From NCBI RefSeq assembly GCF_000003605.2, contig NW_003116451.1:909288-940690 (forward strand): 31,403 bases of DNA. Direction: 5' to 3'. Positions 11,794 through 21,135 of this stretch are shown in pieces. The stretch is from Saccoglossus kowalevskii. Its lineage: Eukaryota > Hemichordata > Enteropneusta > Harrimaniidae. Within the stretch, counting starts at the first letter, position 1. Each line of letters begins with the position of its first letter. Both the position numbers and the translations under genes were made by a program. The notes under the pieces are model-generated. The model did no database searches. It was not told where the DNA came from and saw nothing but the letters and a program-made list of their open reading frames with translations.

Positions 11794-14700
11794 GTCAGCC
11801 ATTTACCACTTTTGTTTTTTAGATGAATATATTAGTCTAACACTAAACCCACGATGCTAAAACTAACCAATGCACCTTTCCTATAAGGCACGCCTTCTAG
11901 CGACGAAGCACTATCATGATCTCGATATCAAAATAAGCTCAGTAAGCTGAGTTTAGTTGTGCTGTTGTTCAACACCTTGAATACAGTAATCATGTGAAAA
12001 ACATTATTTTTTTTTTTGGTGAAAGACCAACGACCTAAACAACATCGATACCGTGAGCCACCGCCAAAGTAACTTGCCGCTAAAGAGCGTGACTTCGAAA
12101 ACATTCTCATACGATTCGCCATTTTAGTTAATCTTGTTGGAATATTGGCTGGTTCCCGCCTCAAGTGTCATGGCGTACCAAACTTGTCATTCGCAAAGAA
12201 CGCCGGGAACCAGCGAAGTTGAAATATCGCGCCCTCCATTAATGAGTTGAACAGATACTAGTACGTGATGCGGGATGTCCAAACTTACAGTGTCAATCAT
12301 TTCTTTCGACAGTCTTCCATTAAACATTGCATCAGCACCCTCCGTCGCTATGGTTTCGAGTACTGCTGCCAGATCGGGTCTCTTCAACGTATCCCCTTCT
12401 TTTACTCTTGTGCCATTCGGCATGTAAATATTACGTAATCGTTCTGAATACATCATTCTGCCATCAAGTTCCTTCACGACTGCCTTCGCTGTAAGAATTA
12501 ACGTAGTTTGAGTCATTGCTGGTAAAATACGTGAAGCAACATCAATAATGACTTAAAAAACTGCTATATTTGATGTACTTAATAATAATGTCGGTTCCCT
12601 TGGAACACAGCAAAGGACCCTCACCTGTACTTCCGGTCACTTCAAATCCGTTCCTAGCAAGACGAATCACAGGTTCAAAAAGATCGAACCACTCTAACCT
12701 AAACAGAAAAAAGTAATAATAATAGTGTAAGGGGGTAAATCTCTTACTCTCGGGTTCTCCACACTTGTCAGGGGGGAACCTCGTCTCATCTCGATATCTC
12801 ATCCCCTCGAGGTATGGGATCGGGAAAATCACTTATACTTTACAGTCAAATAAGACACACACAACGAAATACGTTTCAGCTCTCGTCTTAGTCGGTCAAT
12901 CGAGCACTCTATAAGACACAGCGCCCTGGGGAAAAATCCCCAAGACTCTCTTAGACTGCGTCAACAATCGCCCCAAGGCTCTCCAGGACTGGACCACGAC
13001 TGCCTCTCTCGTGCTGTGCTCCCCAAGACCAACTCAAAACTCTTTTTATTCATTTTCAAAACTCTAACCAATTACAATGCAGTAAAAAGACTCTAGGGCG
13101 TAACCTTCAATCATAAAGCCAATCACATTAAGTACTGAATACGTCATATCTTTTGATTAATCGTTCACTACATTAATAACTATGGAATACCAACTGTCAA
13201 AATCGATAGTCAGAATAGCAGCGGTTATCTGGTAATTAGTTCCAAATCACTGAGCCAAGTTCCGTCCAAAACTTCAAATAGGCCTAAACGATGACAGACA
13301 TAACACAGCAATTCAGCTAATAATCAGCTAATTAAGTCGACCAACAGATACGCGAAAACAAATTCATGACAATAGCACGTCAAACTCGCACAGTATACTA
13401 TTCATCTATCGGTCATAGTAAAACATACATACATAATAGTTAACAATCAGGTCTTGAACATAAATATAAGAGATTGCTCCTCAGATTATTATGACATCTA
13501 TTATAGTCCTTATATACTAGTATATCGGAATTATCAACGCTTGAAACAATGATATTATTTGCTATTATAATAATATTGTGTGATGATAAGAAAATATAAG
13601 AAAAACTTTTATAATTCTGATCCTAATTCGCCTCACTGTACATTGCATTAAACACCTCGGTAAGAGCCGCACAGGTGTGCGGTTCATGTGGCACGGTAGT
13701 CGTCGCGCCATGCATGTGCGAGATATATGGGACTCATATAAACAAAGATGGCGACTTTGACTGTTGCGCAGATCAACGAGTAAAATTGAGACGTTACGAA
13801 GCTTTAATTAGGTATTTTTAGGTGGTTGGAAGGTATCGAATGAGTCACCGGCGATAATTAGTGAAAGTACAACCTCATACTTGTGATTTCCATTAGGAGA
13901 GCGCATTGGATTGTGGGAAAATCAATGTTTATCAAAACAAATGTCGCACATGCGCAGCGCGACGACTGCCGCGCTTTAACTGAGAGACTTCTGTCTCTTA
14001 TATGCCGCAATTTAAATGCTATAGTGCCCATAGTTGTATTTACTGGTAGTTTATTCAATTATACATTTATTATTTTTATATTCTCGGTCTCAGTACCGAA
14101 ACCTCATGATGAAAACATCATAAATTTATAAACAATATTACAAAAGTATTAATACATGCCTTCCATATCGTCGCCAAGCCAATTCGAGCCCACGTATTTC
14201 AGATGGTACTGCCACCGCCAGAGCCCCCTGTTTGAAGTTGGAACAATACAAATCATTAAGGAGAACATCACAAAGACACCCAAAGATGACGTTTCACTCT
14301 TGTGGAAGAGATGACACAACTGAAAAATCGATTCTTAATGATGTAATATGGACGAGAAATCGTGATCCATTTTTGGAGTGCATGTCTGAGTATGCAGTGC
14401 ACTGGTTGTTTGGGCCAGTACAATAAAAATCACTGCTCATGCGTATTTGTGTTTACATCTGACGACTACTGTAGTAAATTCTGCAAACACAACCTTTTTT
14501 ATAATAAGTTTTGAGTCATAATTCAAACTGATTCGGTCTACAGTATGGCTTACATGCAATAGTCACGTGTCATACATATATGTGATAACGTCAACACAAC
14601 ACCACAGAACAATTCAACACAATTGCACCACTTACCGTAAATGCCAAATCGGCATCTTGTTCAATCTTTTTTCTGTACATGTGTGCATCTAATGGTGCGA

Positions 14701-17700
14701 CCTCCCGGAAGTCCAACACAGCAACATCCGATTCGCCTTCTTTCACCAGCATGAACCCCCCTCTGCCATGGGAAAACCGTTAACAATGTGTTGAAAAAAA
14801 AAGAATTTATTTCAATAATCCATGATAGTAGGTTATCAGATTTTGGATAAATGATAGAATTTTCATAATACACTATTGGTGGGCCACACTGTTACGTAGT
14901 CTTACATGTAGGCGTGAGTGGCGCCCTCACGGCATCAGATCCCATGGTTTGGAGCACCGCGGATTGCGCAGCTCACGTGACCTTTTCATGCTAACTGTTA
15001 CGTAATAGTCCCAAATCCACCATTTTGTTCATCCTCGTTCGCAGTACTCACTTCACAACAAATAGTCTTTCGCAAAAATATCTACCACACAACGACTTCG
15101 TGGATATATAAATCCAATTATAGCGAGTTTCTGACAGTTGAATTAATTCACAAAAGGCGGCCGAAATGTCGTTCGACATTGTGAAATTCTTTCTTTTTTA
15201 TGCAGAAAATACAGTATTTTATCAAGTAAAATCATATTTATTGAAGTTATTGTTCATACATGAGTTGTCGAACACACTGTATAGTTTGTAATTTCGTTCA
15301 GTCATATTTAAAGACAAATAAAAGGCAAAAATATAGACAATATAGCATGAGTGCATAAGGGAATACATTTCGTTATGAATTATTCTTAATATAAATTTCT
15401 GAACTATCCTGTCAAAATCATTTTTTTTCACAATGAAGAATTTTACAATGTCGAAAACGGGAAGTAACGAAACGGTAACGGTCCATGTATCATAACGGGC
15501 AAACGTTGGCCAGTCAACACTTACCCGGCTATTCCCGACGATTGTGCGTTAACAAGACCGAGACACAGGATTGTAGTAATAGCGGCATCCACTGCGTGTC
15601 CGCCATTTTTGAGAGTTTCAACACCGAGCTCGGTGCACTGGCGTGCCCCCGATGACACCGCACCATGGTTCTAAATAAAGAGGCACAAACGCAAATAAAA
15701 ACTGTCTTGAATGTTATAGTTCTATTAGAAAATATACTGTTAAACCCATTTAATATATTCCCTGGCATTTAATTTCCTTATTTTGATGTTTTGAGCAAAC
15801 TCAAGTTCACAAACTTGGCAGCGAAACAATGAGTTTTCTTGATATACTCAGACTTGTTAGCAGTCTGTTGCGATTCCGATGAAATTTTTTTCCCATAAAT
15901 TGCGTAAACGAGCTCGAGGGATGAACCAACATGTTAGGATTTCGCGATCACAGGATTTTCGCGTTCACCCCTCGTTTACGTAATTTATATTTATTTTTCA
16001 AGAATGTTTCATCGGAATCACAACAGACTGCAAGCAAGTCTATGTTGTACTAGATGTTCACGTGAAATTAATTTCGCGAATTTTACTTATCAATGAAAAT
16101 AGCGAAATTAAAACCAGTATATTATAATCATTTATACCTTAACTAAATTTGAATTGTAAAACAGAATGTCTATTTGGGTGCTATCTCGTCAGATTGAATG
16201 AATGGACGGTCTCGGATAACTTGGAGTCTTCATTGCGATGACGTCAGACAGCATACATGTACAGTAATAGGTGAATATGTAAATCGAGAATACTATAAAA
16301 CTTATCAACGCATCGTCACATACTGTTAATGCAATATAAACAAAAATATAAAATTTTGATTTTGTTTTGATACTGCATGATGAAGACAAAACTGGATTAT
16401 GTAATTTAGGTATTTGACGCGTATACGCGTCTAACGTGTTTAGGATCCTATCGGAACTTGAAGCCAGATGTAACTTAGAATATAGTAAAGTGTGAAAAGG
16501 GGAATCTTATGAATTCGTGTTACCTCAACTTGGAAACAGTATGATTTTAGTATTTATATATAGGGTATCTATTTTAAGTTTCTGCACTTGAAAAGGGGTA
16601 TAATTTCACAAAAATAAGTACATGTACGTGTTTTGAGTTTTTTTTTAAAAAGCTATACTTTGAATACCCCCCCCCCTTCCCGGGTGATTAAGATCTTCAT
16701 CGTCGCCTCGATTTGTTGTGCTTCGAATGGAAGGTATTTTAAACTAATCTTTAATGTAGGGATATTTATTAACTTGCTGACAGGGCTGCTGAAATTAAAA
16801 AGTTACCTGATCTGCACCCCAGTTTTCTCCGTCTATGTTTTTTTTCTAGGATTTAGGCGTGCATTTTGTATGTCATCAATTCATACAACATTTTTTTCCT
16901 GTGCAATTTATATCTAATGATCAACTCCTAAGATAATTAAAAGAAAAAAGTAAGTTGGTTGTTGCACTGGTGATCCACAGAACCATAGCTACACCCCCTT
17001 CGACGCACACCTTACCAGCTGCATTGAGCTTGTTCGTGACAAACGGCATGAAGTGATTTGGGCAAATATTTCTTATGTTTGCCTATTCCGCGCGATGTTT
17101 CAACAAACCTGACTGATACCAGTTGAGCGAGTTCACTAGTCAGGGTTCTATTCACCCCGAGGTTAGAGGAGCGTTGTTTGAGTTTTACGTGCGTATAACG
17201 CGGACGCATATACACACCAACGCCAACGTGAAACCTGGTCGAGTGTGAAACCTCTAATTTTGGCTTGATATGATTTCACTCACTGCAGAGCGCCACCAAC
17301 TTGCTATGTTCACATCTACAAGGTTGAAATTTGCTATGTTCAAACCATCGTAATAACTTAATTCCTCCCATTTGAAATTTAAATGCTTATTTTTTCAAAT
17401 TAAAATGATCATATTTTAAACTTAAATGCTCCCAAATTTTACCATCAATTTGTTATATTTTAAATTTGATTATAATATTTTAAACATAAATTCGCATAGT
17501 TTAACATCTGTTTTTATATTAAAAATTTAATCGCTCACATTTCTAATTTAAATTGTCATATTTAAATATATCATGGTTTAAATAAACCTGATAACACACC
17601 ATACCCCCCTCCGATGATTTCAATGTTTGACCCCTTACTCAGGCTGACAACAAATGACTGTACACTAAAACATGACCTACAGTGTGTCGGCGGATCGACT

Positions 17701-18170
17701 AAAACATATTGGTGTCATGCGTAAAATATACCTGATTTACTGGTGACAACCGCCATAACCACAGTTTTATGTCGGATAACTTAACCCGGAAGTAATTTAA
17801 ACACATAGTCGACCTACGAAGAATTACATGGTCATACTGACTTTGCTGTAAAACGTGTACACACCACGCCAACACGTTCCCAATGATGATTAACAAGCAA
17901 TACAAGAAATATCGTGATATATATTACCTCAAATAGATTATGGTAGATTGACAGTGCTACAATCACCGAGACAACAGCAACAATAACGAGGACGATAATG
18001 GAGAGAATTACTACGTAACGTTTTGAGACTGTCGCTTTCGTTGTACTCGTGTAGGAACTGGTGTATTCACCGGACGACTCCCTCGATGACAAGAGAGGCG
18101 ACTTCTCGGTCTCTTCCGTGGTTTCGTGAGCGCTGGCCATGGCGTCGAGTGTACGGCGGTCCCGAGTCAT
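7024..18170 (-). CDS. Gamma-glutamyltransferase (glutathione hydrolase), complete, 13 exons
   Basis: The enzyme cleaves the gamma-glutamyl bond of extracellular glutathione and transfers it to water or amino acids; the precursor cuts itself into two chains. The joined exons give 609 residues (human GGT1 has 569). In order: a cytoplasmic tail (1-51), one membrane anchor (about 52-74, type II), then the ectodomain with GAVSSGARQC (84 on), the GIAGGGF turn (127-133), Arg149 in FREVAP, the self-cleavage and nucleophile Thr422 in GYGTSHA (codon 9798-9796), NNHMNDFS (Asp463), PQSS (488-489) and GNGGT (511-514). The family's human Glu/bacterial Gln just before MxDF is His460 here. All 12 junctions keep the frame and no residue needed for catalysis is missing, so it looks functional. 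Which vertebrate GGT it matches best (GGT1, GGT5 or another) cannot be told here. Confidence 0.95.
7493..7782. mobile_element. TTAA-flanked MITE, family C copy 1 (~290 bp), GGT intron 12
   Basis: Both edges read TTAA. The inverted ends are AAGGGCGGTGGTCGCCGCGC and GCGCGACCACCACCGTCCTT. It aligns in reverse orientation over its length with 13681-13979 (shared words cccacaatccaat, ccggtgactc, ctgcgcaac). No ORF belongs to it. TTAA targeting suggests a piggyBac-like partner; this is inference. Confidence 0.8.
7817..8054 (-). CDS. GGT exon 12 (oxyanion residues)
   Basis: Acceptor GTACAG|TCA, donor GAAG|GTATTA. It reads SNFIEPGKRPQSSIAP, then ILGGNGGTAIGTGIAQVYL. The SS and GG pairs form the oxyanion pocket in known structures. 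The loop joining exon 11 to FIEPGK is a few residues shorter than in mammals. Confidence 0.95.
8119..8488. mobile_element. GC-rich MITE, family B copy 2, carrying a nested palindrome
   Basis: It starts TATCCTCGGGGGCGGA and ends CTCCGCCCCCAAGGATA, and matches 5407-5738. It is 370 bp versus 332; the excess is the 33-bp palindrome plus one 7-bp duplication at 8231-8277. It lies in the GGT intron between exons 11 and 12. Confidence 0.82.
8231..8277. mobile_element. 33-bp palindromic insertion with 7-bp duplication
   Basis: CCTGAAC (8231-8237) and CCTGAAC (8271-8277) flank a 33-bp unit at 8238-8270 made of 15-bp arms CACCGTCCCTCAACA and TGTTGAGGGACGGTG with a CCA spacer. The sister MITE at 5407 has the site with one CTGAAC and no palindrome. 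Confidence 0.8.
8660..8851. repeat. Fold-back AT-rich repeat, GGT intron 11
   Basis: ATAGCTACATGCCATTTTAGC on the left is mirrored by GCTAAAATGACATGCTAT on the right, and the word TTAGCTAAAATGACA recurs inside. It resembles a small fold-back element, with imperfect arms. Confidence 0.5.
9005..9116 (-). CDS. GGT exon 11
   Basis: Acceptor CCACAG|T, donor AGTACG|GTAAGT. It reads ERFGSGLMTPSGILLNN then HMNDFS, matching [22 protein letters not shown]; the usual acidic or amide residue is His460. Asn-Ile-Thr (NIT) is a possible glycosylation site. Confidence 0.95.
9746..9895 (-). CDS. GGT exon 10 (catalytic Thr)
   Basis: Acceptor CAACAG|C, donor ACAAG|GTGGGT. It carries AAELRAMINDSSTYPSEYY and then GYGTSHACVI with Thr422. 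This Thr becomes the N-terminus of the small subunit after autocleavage and acts as the nucleophile. Confidence 0.96.
10175..10288. mobile_element. 114-bp fold-back MITE, family D copy 1
   Basis: The two halves are 46-bp near-perfect inverted repeats (outer ATAAGGTTATTA, inner GACAGTAC) around a 22-bp loop. ATA flanks both sides. The same arms recur from 31286 to the window end. It lies in the GGT intron between exons 9 and 10. Confidence 0.85.
10514..10602 (-). CDS. GGT exon 9
   Basis: Acceptor TAACAG|GCA, donor ACCAG|GTATTG. It reads AFKFAFAQKTRLGDPDFV, the family's AFRFAYAKRTLLGDPKFV. Confidence 0.95.
10669..11042. mobile_element. 374-bp fold-back element in GGT intron 8
   Basis: Long inverted arms of about 100 bp start CCACAGGGAGTTGGACAAAC and end GTTTGTCCAACTCCCTGTGG. 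AATAA flanks both sides as a likely target duplication. A second, tiny palindromic insertion sits inside the loop (10797-10837). Confidence 0.82.
10797..10837. mobile_element. 29-bp palindromic insertion with 6-bp duplication
   Basis: TACCAC (10797-10802) and TACCAC (10832-10837) flank a unit whose core is a perfect 26-bp palindrome, ACAGTCCCTCAAC joined to GTTGAGGGACTGT. The arm shares GTCCCTCAAC with the palindrome at 8238, so the two are related. Confidence 0.75.
11400..11530 (-). CDS. GGT exon 8
   Basis: Acceptor TCCTAG|CC, donor GAG|GTAAGA. It reads APSGGPVVLSILGILEGYDL and LTYHRLIE, matching P.APLSGPVLALILNILKGY and LTYHRIVE. Confidence 0.95.
11620..11707 (-). CDS. GGT exon 7
   Basis: Acceptor TTGCAG|GTT, donor CACG|GTGAGT. 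It reads VLEAGGNLTAQDFLNYQP, matching AAGGIVTAEDLNNY of the family. Confidence 0.94.
11764..11790. repeat. (TA)n microsatellite
   Basis: About 13 TA units in the GGT intron between exons 6 and 7. Confidence 0.9.
12289..12488 (-). CDS. GGT exon 6
   Basis: Acceptor TTACAG|CG, donor GACACT|GTAAGT. It reads through VKEGDTLKRPDLAAVLETIA and EGADAMFNG, equivalent to the mammalian REGDRL..P.LA.TYE.LA.EGA.AFYNG block of the large subunit. Confidence 0.95.
12625..12698 (-). CDS. GGT exon 5
   Basis: Acceptor TTTAG|G, donor TACAG|GTGAGG. It reads LEWFDLFEPVIRLARNGFEV, matching the family's LPW..LF.P.I.LA..GF block. Confidence 0.92.
12726..13433. mobile_element. Probable solo LTR (708 bp) in GGT intron 4
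   Basis: The unit starts TGTAAGGGGG and ends ATACATACA, giving the TG...CA ends of an LTR, and TAATAG flanks both sides (12720-12725 and 13434-13439). The first half is GC-rich with a TATA-like CTCTATAAGACAC at 12909; the second half is AT-rich. It lies only 27 bp upstream of the GGT exon 5 acceptor, between branch region and upstream intron. No internal retroviral genes exist, so a recombined solo LTR fits. Confidence 0.5.
13681..13979. mobile_element. TTAA-type MITE, family C copy 2 (inverted relative to copy 1)
   Basis: The inverted ends are GGTAGTCGTCGCGC and GCGCGACGACTGCC, with GCTTTAA at the right edge. Its reverse complement matches 7493-7782 throughout. The left edge is decayed. It lies in GGT intron 4, next to exon 4. 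Confidence 0.75.
14160..14227 (-). CDS. GGT exon 4 (GC donor)
   Basis: Acceptor AACAG|GGG. It encodes GALAVAVPSEIRGLELAWRR and YG plus two bases of Arg. The donor must be GGAAG|GCATGT: only this GC site gives the phase that joins to exon 5 as YGR-LEWF. The nearby GT (GGCAT|GTATTA) would shift the frame. Confidence 0.9.
14636..14762 (-). CDS. GGT exon 3 (substrate-binding Arg)
   Basis: Acceptor GGCAG|A, donor TTTACG|GTAAGT. It completes GGG, then FMLVKEG and VLDFREVAP. Arg149 corresponds to the Arg that binds the substrate carboxylate in human GGT1 (Arg107). Confidence 0.95.
15525..15670 (-). CDS. GGT exon 2
   Basis: Acceptor TTTAG|AAC, donor GCCGG|GTAAGT. It encodes NHGAVSSGARQC, a helix with GGHAVDAAI and CLGLVNAQSSGIAG, the classic N-terminal block of the family (GGSAVDAAIAALLCVGL in mammals). 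Confidence 0.95.
15850..16041. mobile_element. 192-bp fold-back MITE, GGT intron 1
   Basis: Arms of about 65 bp: AGACTTGTTAGCAGTCTGTTG and CAACAGACTGCAAGCAAGTCT at the ends, and ATTGCGTAAACGAG / CTCGTTTACGTAAT further in. No ORF. Confidence 0.78.
16042..17927. other. GGT intron 1, remainder
   Basis: No exon is supported. It contains the 16-bp palindrome GACGCGTATACGCGTC (16418-16433), a poly-C run at 16669-16677, and an AT-rich stretch at about 17340-17580 with degenerate TTTAAA/AAATTT words. Confidence 0.55.
17928..18170 (-). CDS. GGT exon 1 (cytoplasmic tail and membrane anchor)
   Basis: 81 codons from ATG 18170 to donor GAG|GTAATA, phase 0. The tail is Ser/Thr-rich and holds EKSPLL (22-27), matching the [DE]xxxL[LI] sorting signal. 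The anchor is the hydrophobic run YVVILSIIVLVIVAVVSVIV. A second Met (residue 11) could also start translation. The exon 1 to exon 2 join is supported by phase and family length only. Confidence 0.85.
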
Positions 18171-19279
18171 TCAATGTGCTCAATGGCGCGGCTGCGTTGA
18201 AACGATATTGTCATATGAATACTACTATCTGTCGCCGGGATCTGACACTGATCTGAAATTGTCCTAGAAACCTTGGCATCGTGTCACGTGATGTTAGTGA
18301 ACAATGTGTCGGTGTCGGTGTCGATATCTAGGTCACGGCACGACAATAAACAGAATGCACGTGACTTGATTTAAATAAATGCACGATCACCATTACCGTG
18401 CCCGATTACGTAGGGCGGCTACATGCTTATACATGTACTTTATACCTTGTCAATTGCCCCATCCCGGGGTCAATTACACCCCCACCTAAGGGGCGTAATG
18501 TGGACAGACATACTACTTGACCTCATAGTAATGATATTATGATTTTGGGATATCTGGTAAAACAGAATAAAACATATACAATCTTGTTATATTTTTAAAA
18601 TTAAACAGAGATGCAGGTTCCACGAGATTTACTCAACTTTTTACATGCTTTTTATAAACAACTCTAATAGAAGTAGAAACAACAATGAACTACACAAGTT
18701 CACGACATGGTATTATGACCCCAACCTTTATTGGTGCCCATTCACATCGTGGTTCAGTCACAAACCATGCAATGTCAACTAGAGTACATATAGTAACGGG
18801 TAATCAGATACAAGAAGATGCACTCTGGCCGGAGATACATTCCCGGGAGTTTGTGTCATCTCAATTTCTGCTCCAGCGTGTCACTTGTTATCCACTCACA
18901 TACTCGGATTTCAAACTTGAAAAAAAAAAAAAAAAACAGGAAGGAGCAAGCGATTTTTATCTCATCTCGTTTTATATTCAATGTGTGTCTTCCACAACAA
19001 AACGACAAAGTTTAGGTAAAAATTCATACCCATAAGCCCAAACAGATCTGCTTCCGAACATTGAATTTCACTGCTGTCACTCCAGACTTTTTCTATGTAT
19101 GTGGCATATTGCAAGTGCTAGTGCTGAAAGTGCATTTTTGCCACACAAGTCATAATCATGTTTGGGGCTACATGACAGGGCTGTGCGGCGGCCATCTCTC
19201 TATCAAATGGCAACCAGACTCTGTCGAACACAATGACCTTAACCAAGGTCGCATTCGTCAGTGAATGAATCTCGACCAG

Positions 19280-19350
19280 GGTAGGGGGAATTTGAATTTG
19301 GGTCTACCGACAATGAGTCTGATGCGACAACCACTATGCTACCTACGTCA
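19280..19350 (-). repeat. tRNA-like head of a probable SINE
   Basis: On the minus strand the stretch has a good RNA polymerase III A box, TAGCATAGTGGT, and about 40 nt later a B-box-like word, AATTCAAATTCC. It does not fold as a full tRNA by eye, so a tRNA-derived SINE is likelier than a tRNA gene. The element's body would extend to lower coordinates. Confidence 0.45.
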
Positions 19351-20125
19351 CAATTCTATAAACATTACCTGTCTATAGAGGGCGACAAACACCAACAAGT
19401 TTAGATTTGGGTCAAATCACAGCCACTAGTAACCGTAGTCAAATGAACAATTTTGTAACACAATAAGACAATACAATTTGCTTTTTTGAATCTTGAAGTT
19501 ATTTATTCTCACTTTTCCCTCATTGGCAGTATCGACAGTTCCCTGAAGCATGTCAAAGTTCTGGGAAGGCGTTGGATTAGAAAGCACTCGAGGAAAAATT
19601 CAACTCCGGCCCATGTACATCAGAGGGAACCTTCCTCCATACAGAGATTTTTGGCTCGCTCGTCACAAGTTTTGACATGGTTACCAGAAACTGAAGACGC
19701 TTCCAAAGAAGAAATTACGTAAACAAACACAAGCTTATTGTTCAGACAACGCATGCGCATATAAATTACTGTATCACTGCGATGTATTAGATGGTGAAGG
19801 AGCACGTATCGTGTTATAATGTAGGGTAGGATGCAAGATTTTCAATTAGAGGGACAGGAGGGCACCTGTACAATGACATCATTGTCGTATGGCATTGTTA
19901 GATATACGTGTACGAGTATTGACGTTCTTTAGCAGTACCTCCTCTATATCCGCCACTAAATTTAACAAATTGTCAGTACTTAAAAACAGTTCGTGAGGCG
20001 GAGCCGATACAACCTCAGGCTGACTCAAATGCCAAAATTTACCCATAATGCAATGCACTGTACTCTCGATTTACATAAGGAATTGTAGTTTCCAACCTAA
20101 TATTCTCGAAAATGACTGCTGCCAC

Positions 20126-20335
20126 AGACTTGCATACGGTCTCTTGTTTCAATAATAAAAAATGTTATGGGAGTGTATAAATGGCGAAAGCAGAGTTACC
20201 GCGGAAATCGGATTACCGNNNNNNNNNNNNNNNNNNNNNNNNNNNNNNNNNNNNNNNNNNNNNNNNNNTCCCATAACATTTTATTTTATTGAAAAAACAA
20301 ACAAAAAATAAACAAGGTATTGTATGCAAGTCTAG
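20126..20335. mobile_element. Fold-back element interrupted by the assembly gap
   Basis: AGACTTGCATAC...TTGTTTCAATAA and AAATGTTATGGGA on the left are mirrored after the Ns by TCCCATAACATTT and GTATGCAAGTCT. The gap lies between the arms. Confidence 0.7.
20219..20268. other. Assembly gap of 50 N
   Basis: Fifty consecutive N, probably a placeholder of arbitrary length rather than a measured size. Confidence 0.99.
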
Positions 20336-20774
20336 TGCTGCCCAAACTCATTTTGTTATAATATTAAAATGTTTCACCAGTGGCTTCTAAGGATGAAATA
20401 TTGTGTCACATCTTAAATTGTAGGGGTAAAGGGTGAACAAATACTTACGATGACAAAAATTTGATTATGATGATAATTTCTAATATTTGCTCACACAAAA
20501 TAATGTCATTTTATGTGTCACCATGAAACTGTAGAGCCTATCGCTGTTTTGCACTGTCGTAATTACGACTAACTTTCTCGGAATAAGGGTAGATTTTATG
20601 TACGTAAAATTAATTCTATGGTCGAATATACTGAGTTATATGCTGTTTTTTTTTTTAATAAACGCTGTTTATGATATAGTCATTAACCTCTGTGTGAACA
20701 CAAACTACCAGCAACGCAAATATTGAATGATGTCACCGTATAGTCACGCCCCTAAACAAAAATCCTACATCCGA

Positions 20775-20850
20775 CTCTGATATATCCATCATCACTGTTT
20801 CGATTTGAGTTCTTGACAAAGTCAGAAAACATCATCACCCTCAGGCTGGC
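20775..20850 (-). promoter_or_regulatory. Candidate SECIS element in GPX 3' UTR
   Basis: On the minus strand, 58 nt after the GPX stop: ATGA (20835-20832), a helix (TGTTTT with GAAACA, GA with TC, TTTG with CAAA), an apical loop with AA on its 5' side (20814-20813), and TGAT (20794-20791). This is the quartet-helix-AA-helix-quartet order of a SECIS. The ATGA-to-AA spacing is 17 nt, longer than the usual 10-13, and the lower helix is short, so this is a candidate only. Confidence 0.5.
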
Positions 20851-20892
20851 GTCAATATAGTACAATCACGTATCAACCACTGATGGCTAGCA

Positions 20893-21135
20893 TTATGTTC
20901 TATTCAGGAACCTGCTTCCGGGCTGTTCCAAATCTTCACGTCGCATGGAAAGTAAAAGTTCGATATCGGCCTGTAGTTCAGCCGGCTCGACTGCAGATTC
21001 GTAGCGCTTGTAAGGTATTCCTTTGTGATCGACGAGAAATTTGTTGAAATTCCAAGTTATGTCACCAACTGTAATTGGGCTCCAGTAGAAGAGTGACGGA
21101 TCACCGATTTCCCGTTTCACTGGAGGACAGTATTC
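20893..21135 (-). CDS. GPX exon 2 (Trp/Asn of the tetrad, stop)
   Basis: Acceptor TTTTTGTAG|GAA; it reads EYCPPVKREIGDPSLFYW, ITWNFNKFLVDHKGIPYKRY and ends with TAA at 20895-20893. The C-terminal tail after the last helix (LLLSMRRE) is about 14 residues. Confidence 0.94.
   Translation of the reverse strand, partial: EYCPPVKREIGDPSLFYWSPITVGDITWNFNKFLVDHKGIPYKRYESAVEPAELQADIELLLSMRREDLEQPGSRFLNRT

Larger units (their letters stand above)
18171..20892. other. Intergenic region between GPX 3' end and GGT start
   Basis: It should hold the GGT promoter (just above 18170; no clear TATA box), the GPX 3' UTR with the SECIS candidate, a tRNA-like SINE head (19280-19350), a fold-back element interrupted by the gap (20126-20335) and an A-run at 18920-18936. 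No further gene is visible. Confidence 0.6.

Noticed and set aside
14158-14160. Frameshift or assembly error at the GGT exon 4 end
   Set aside because: A GC donor explains the junction without any change and keeps the family sequence intact.
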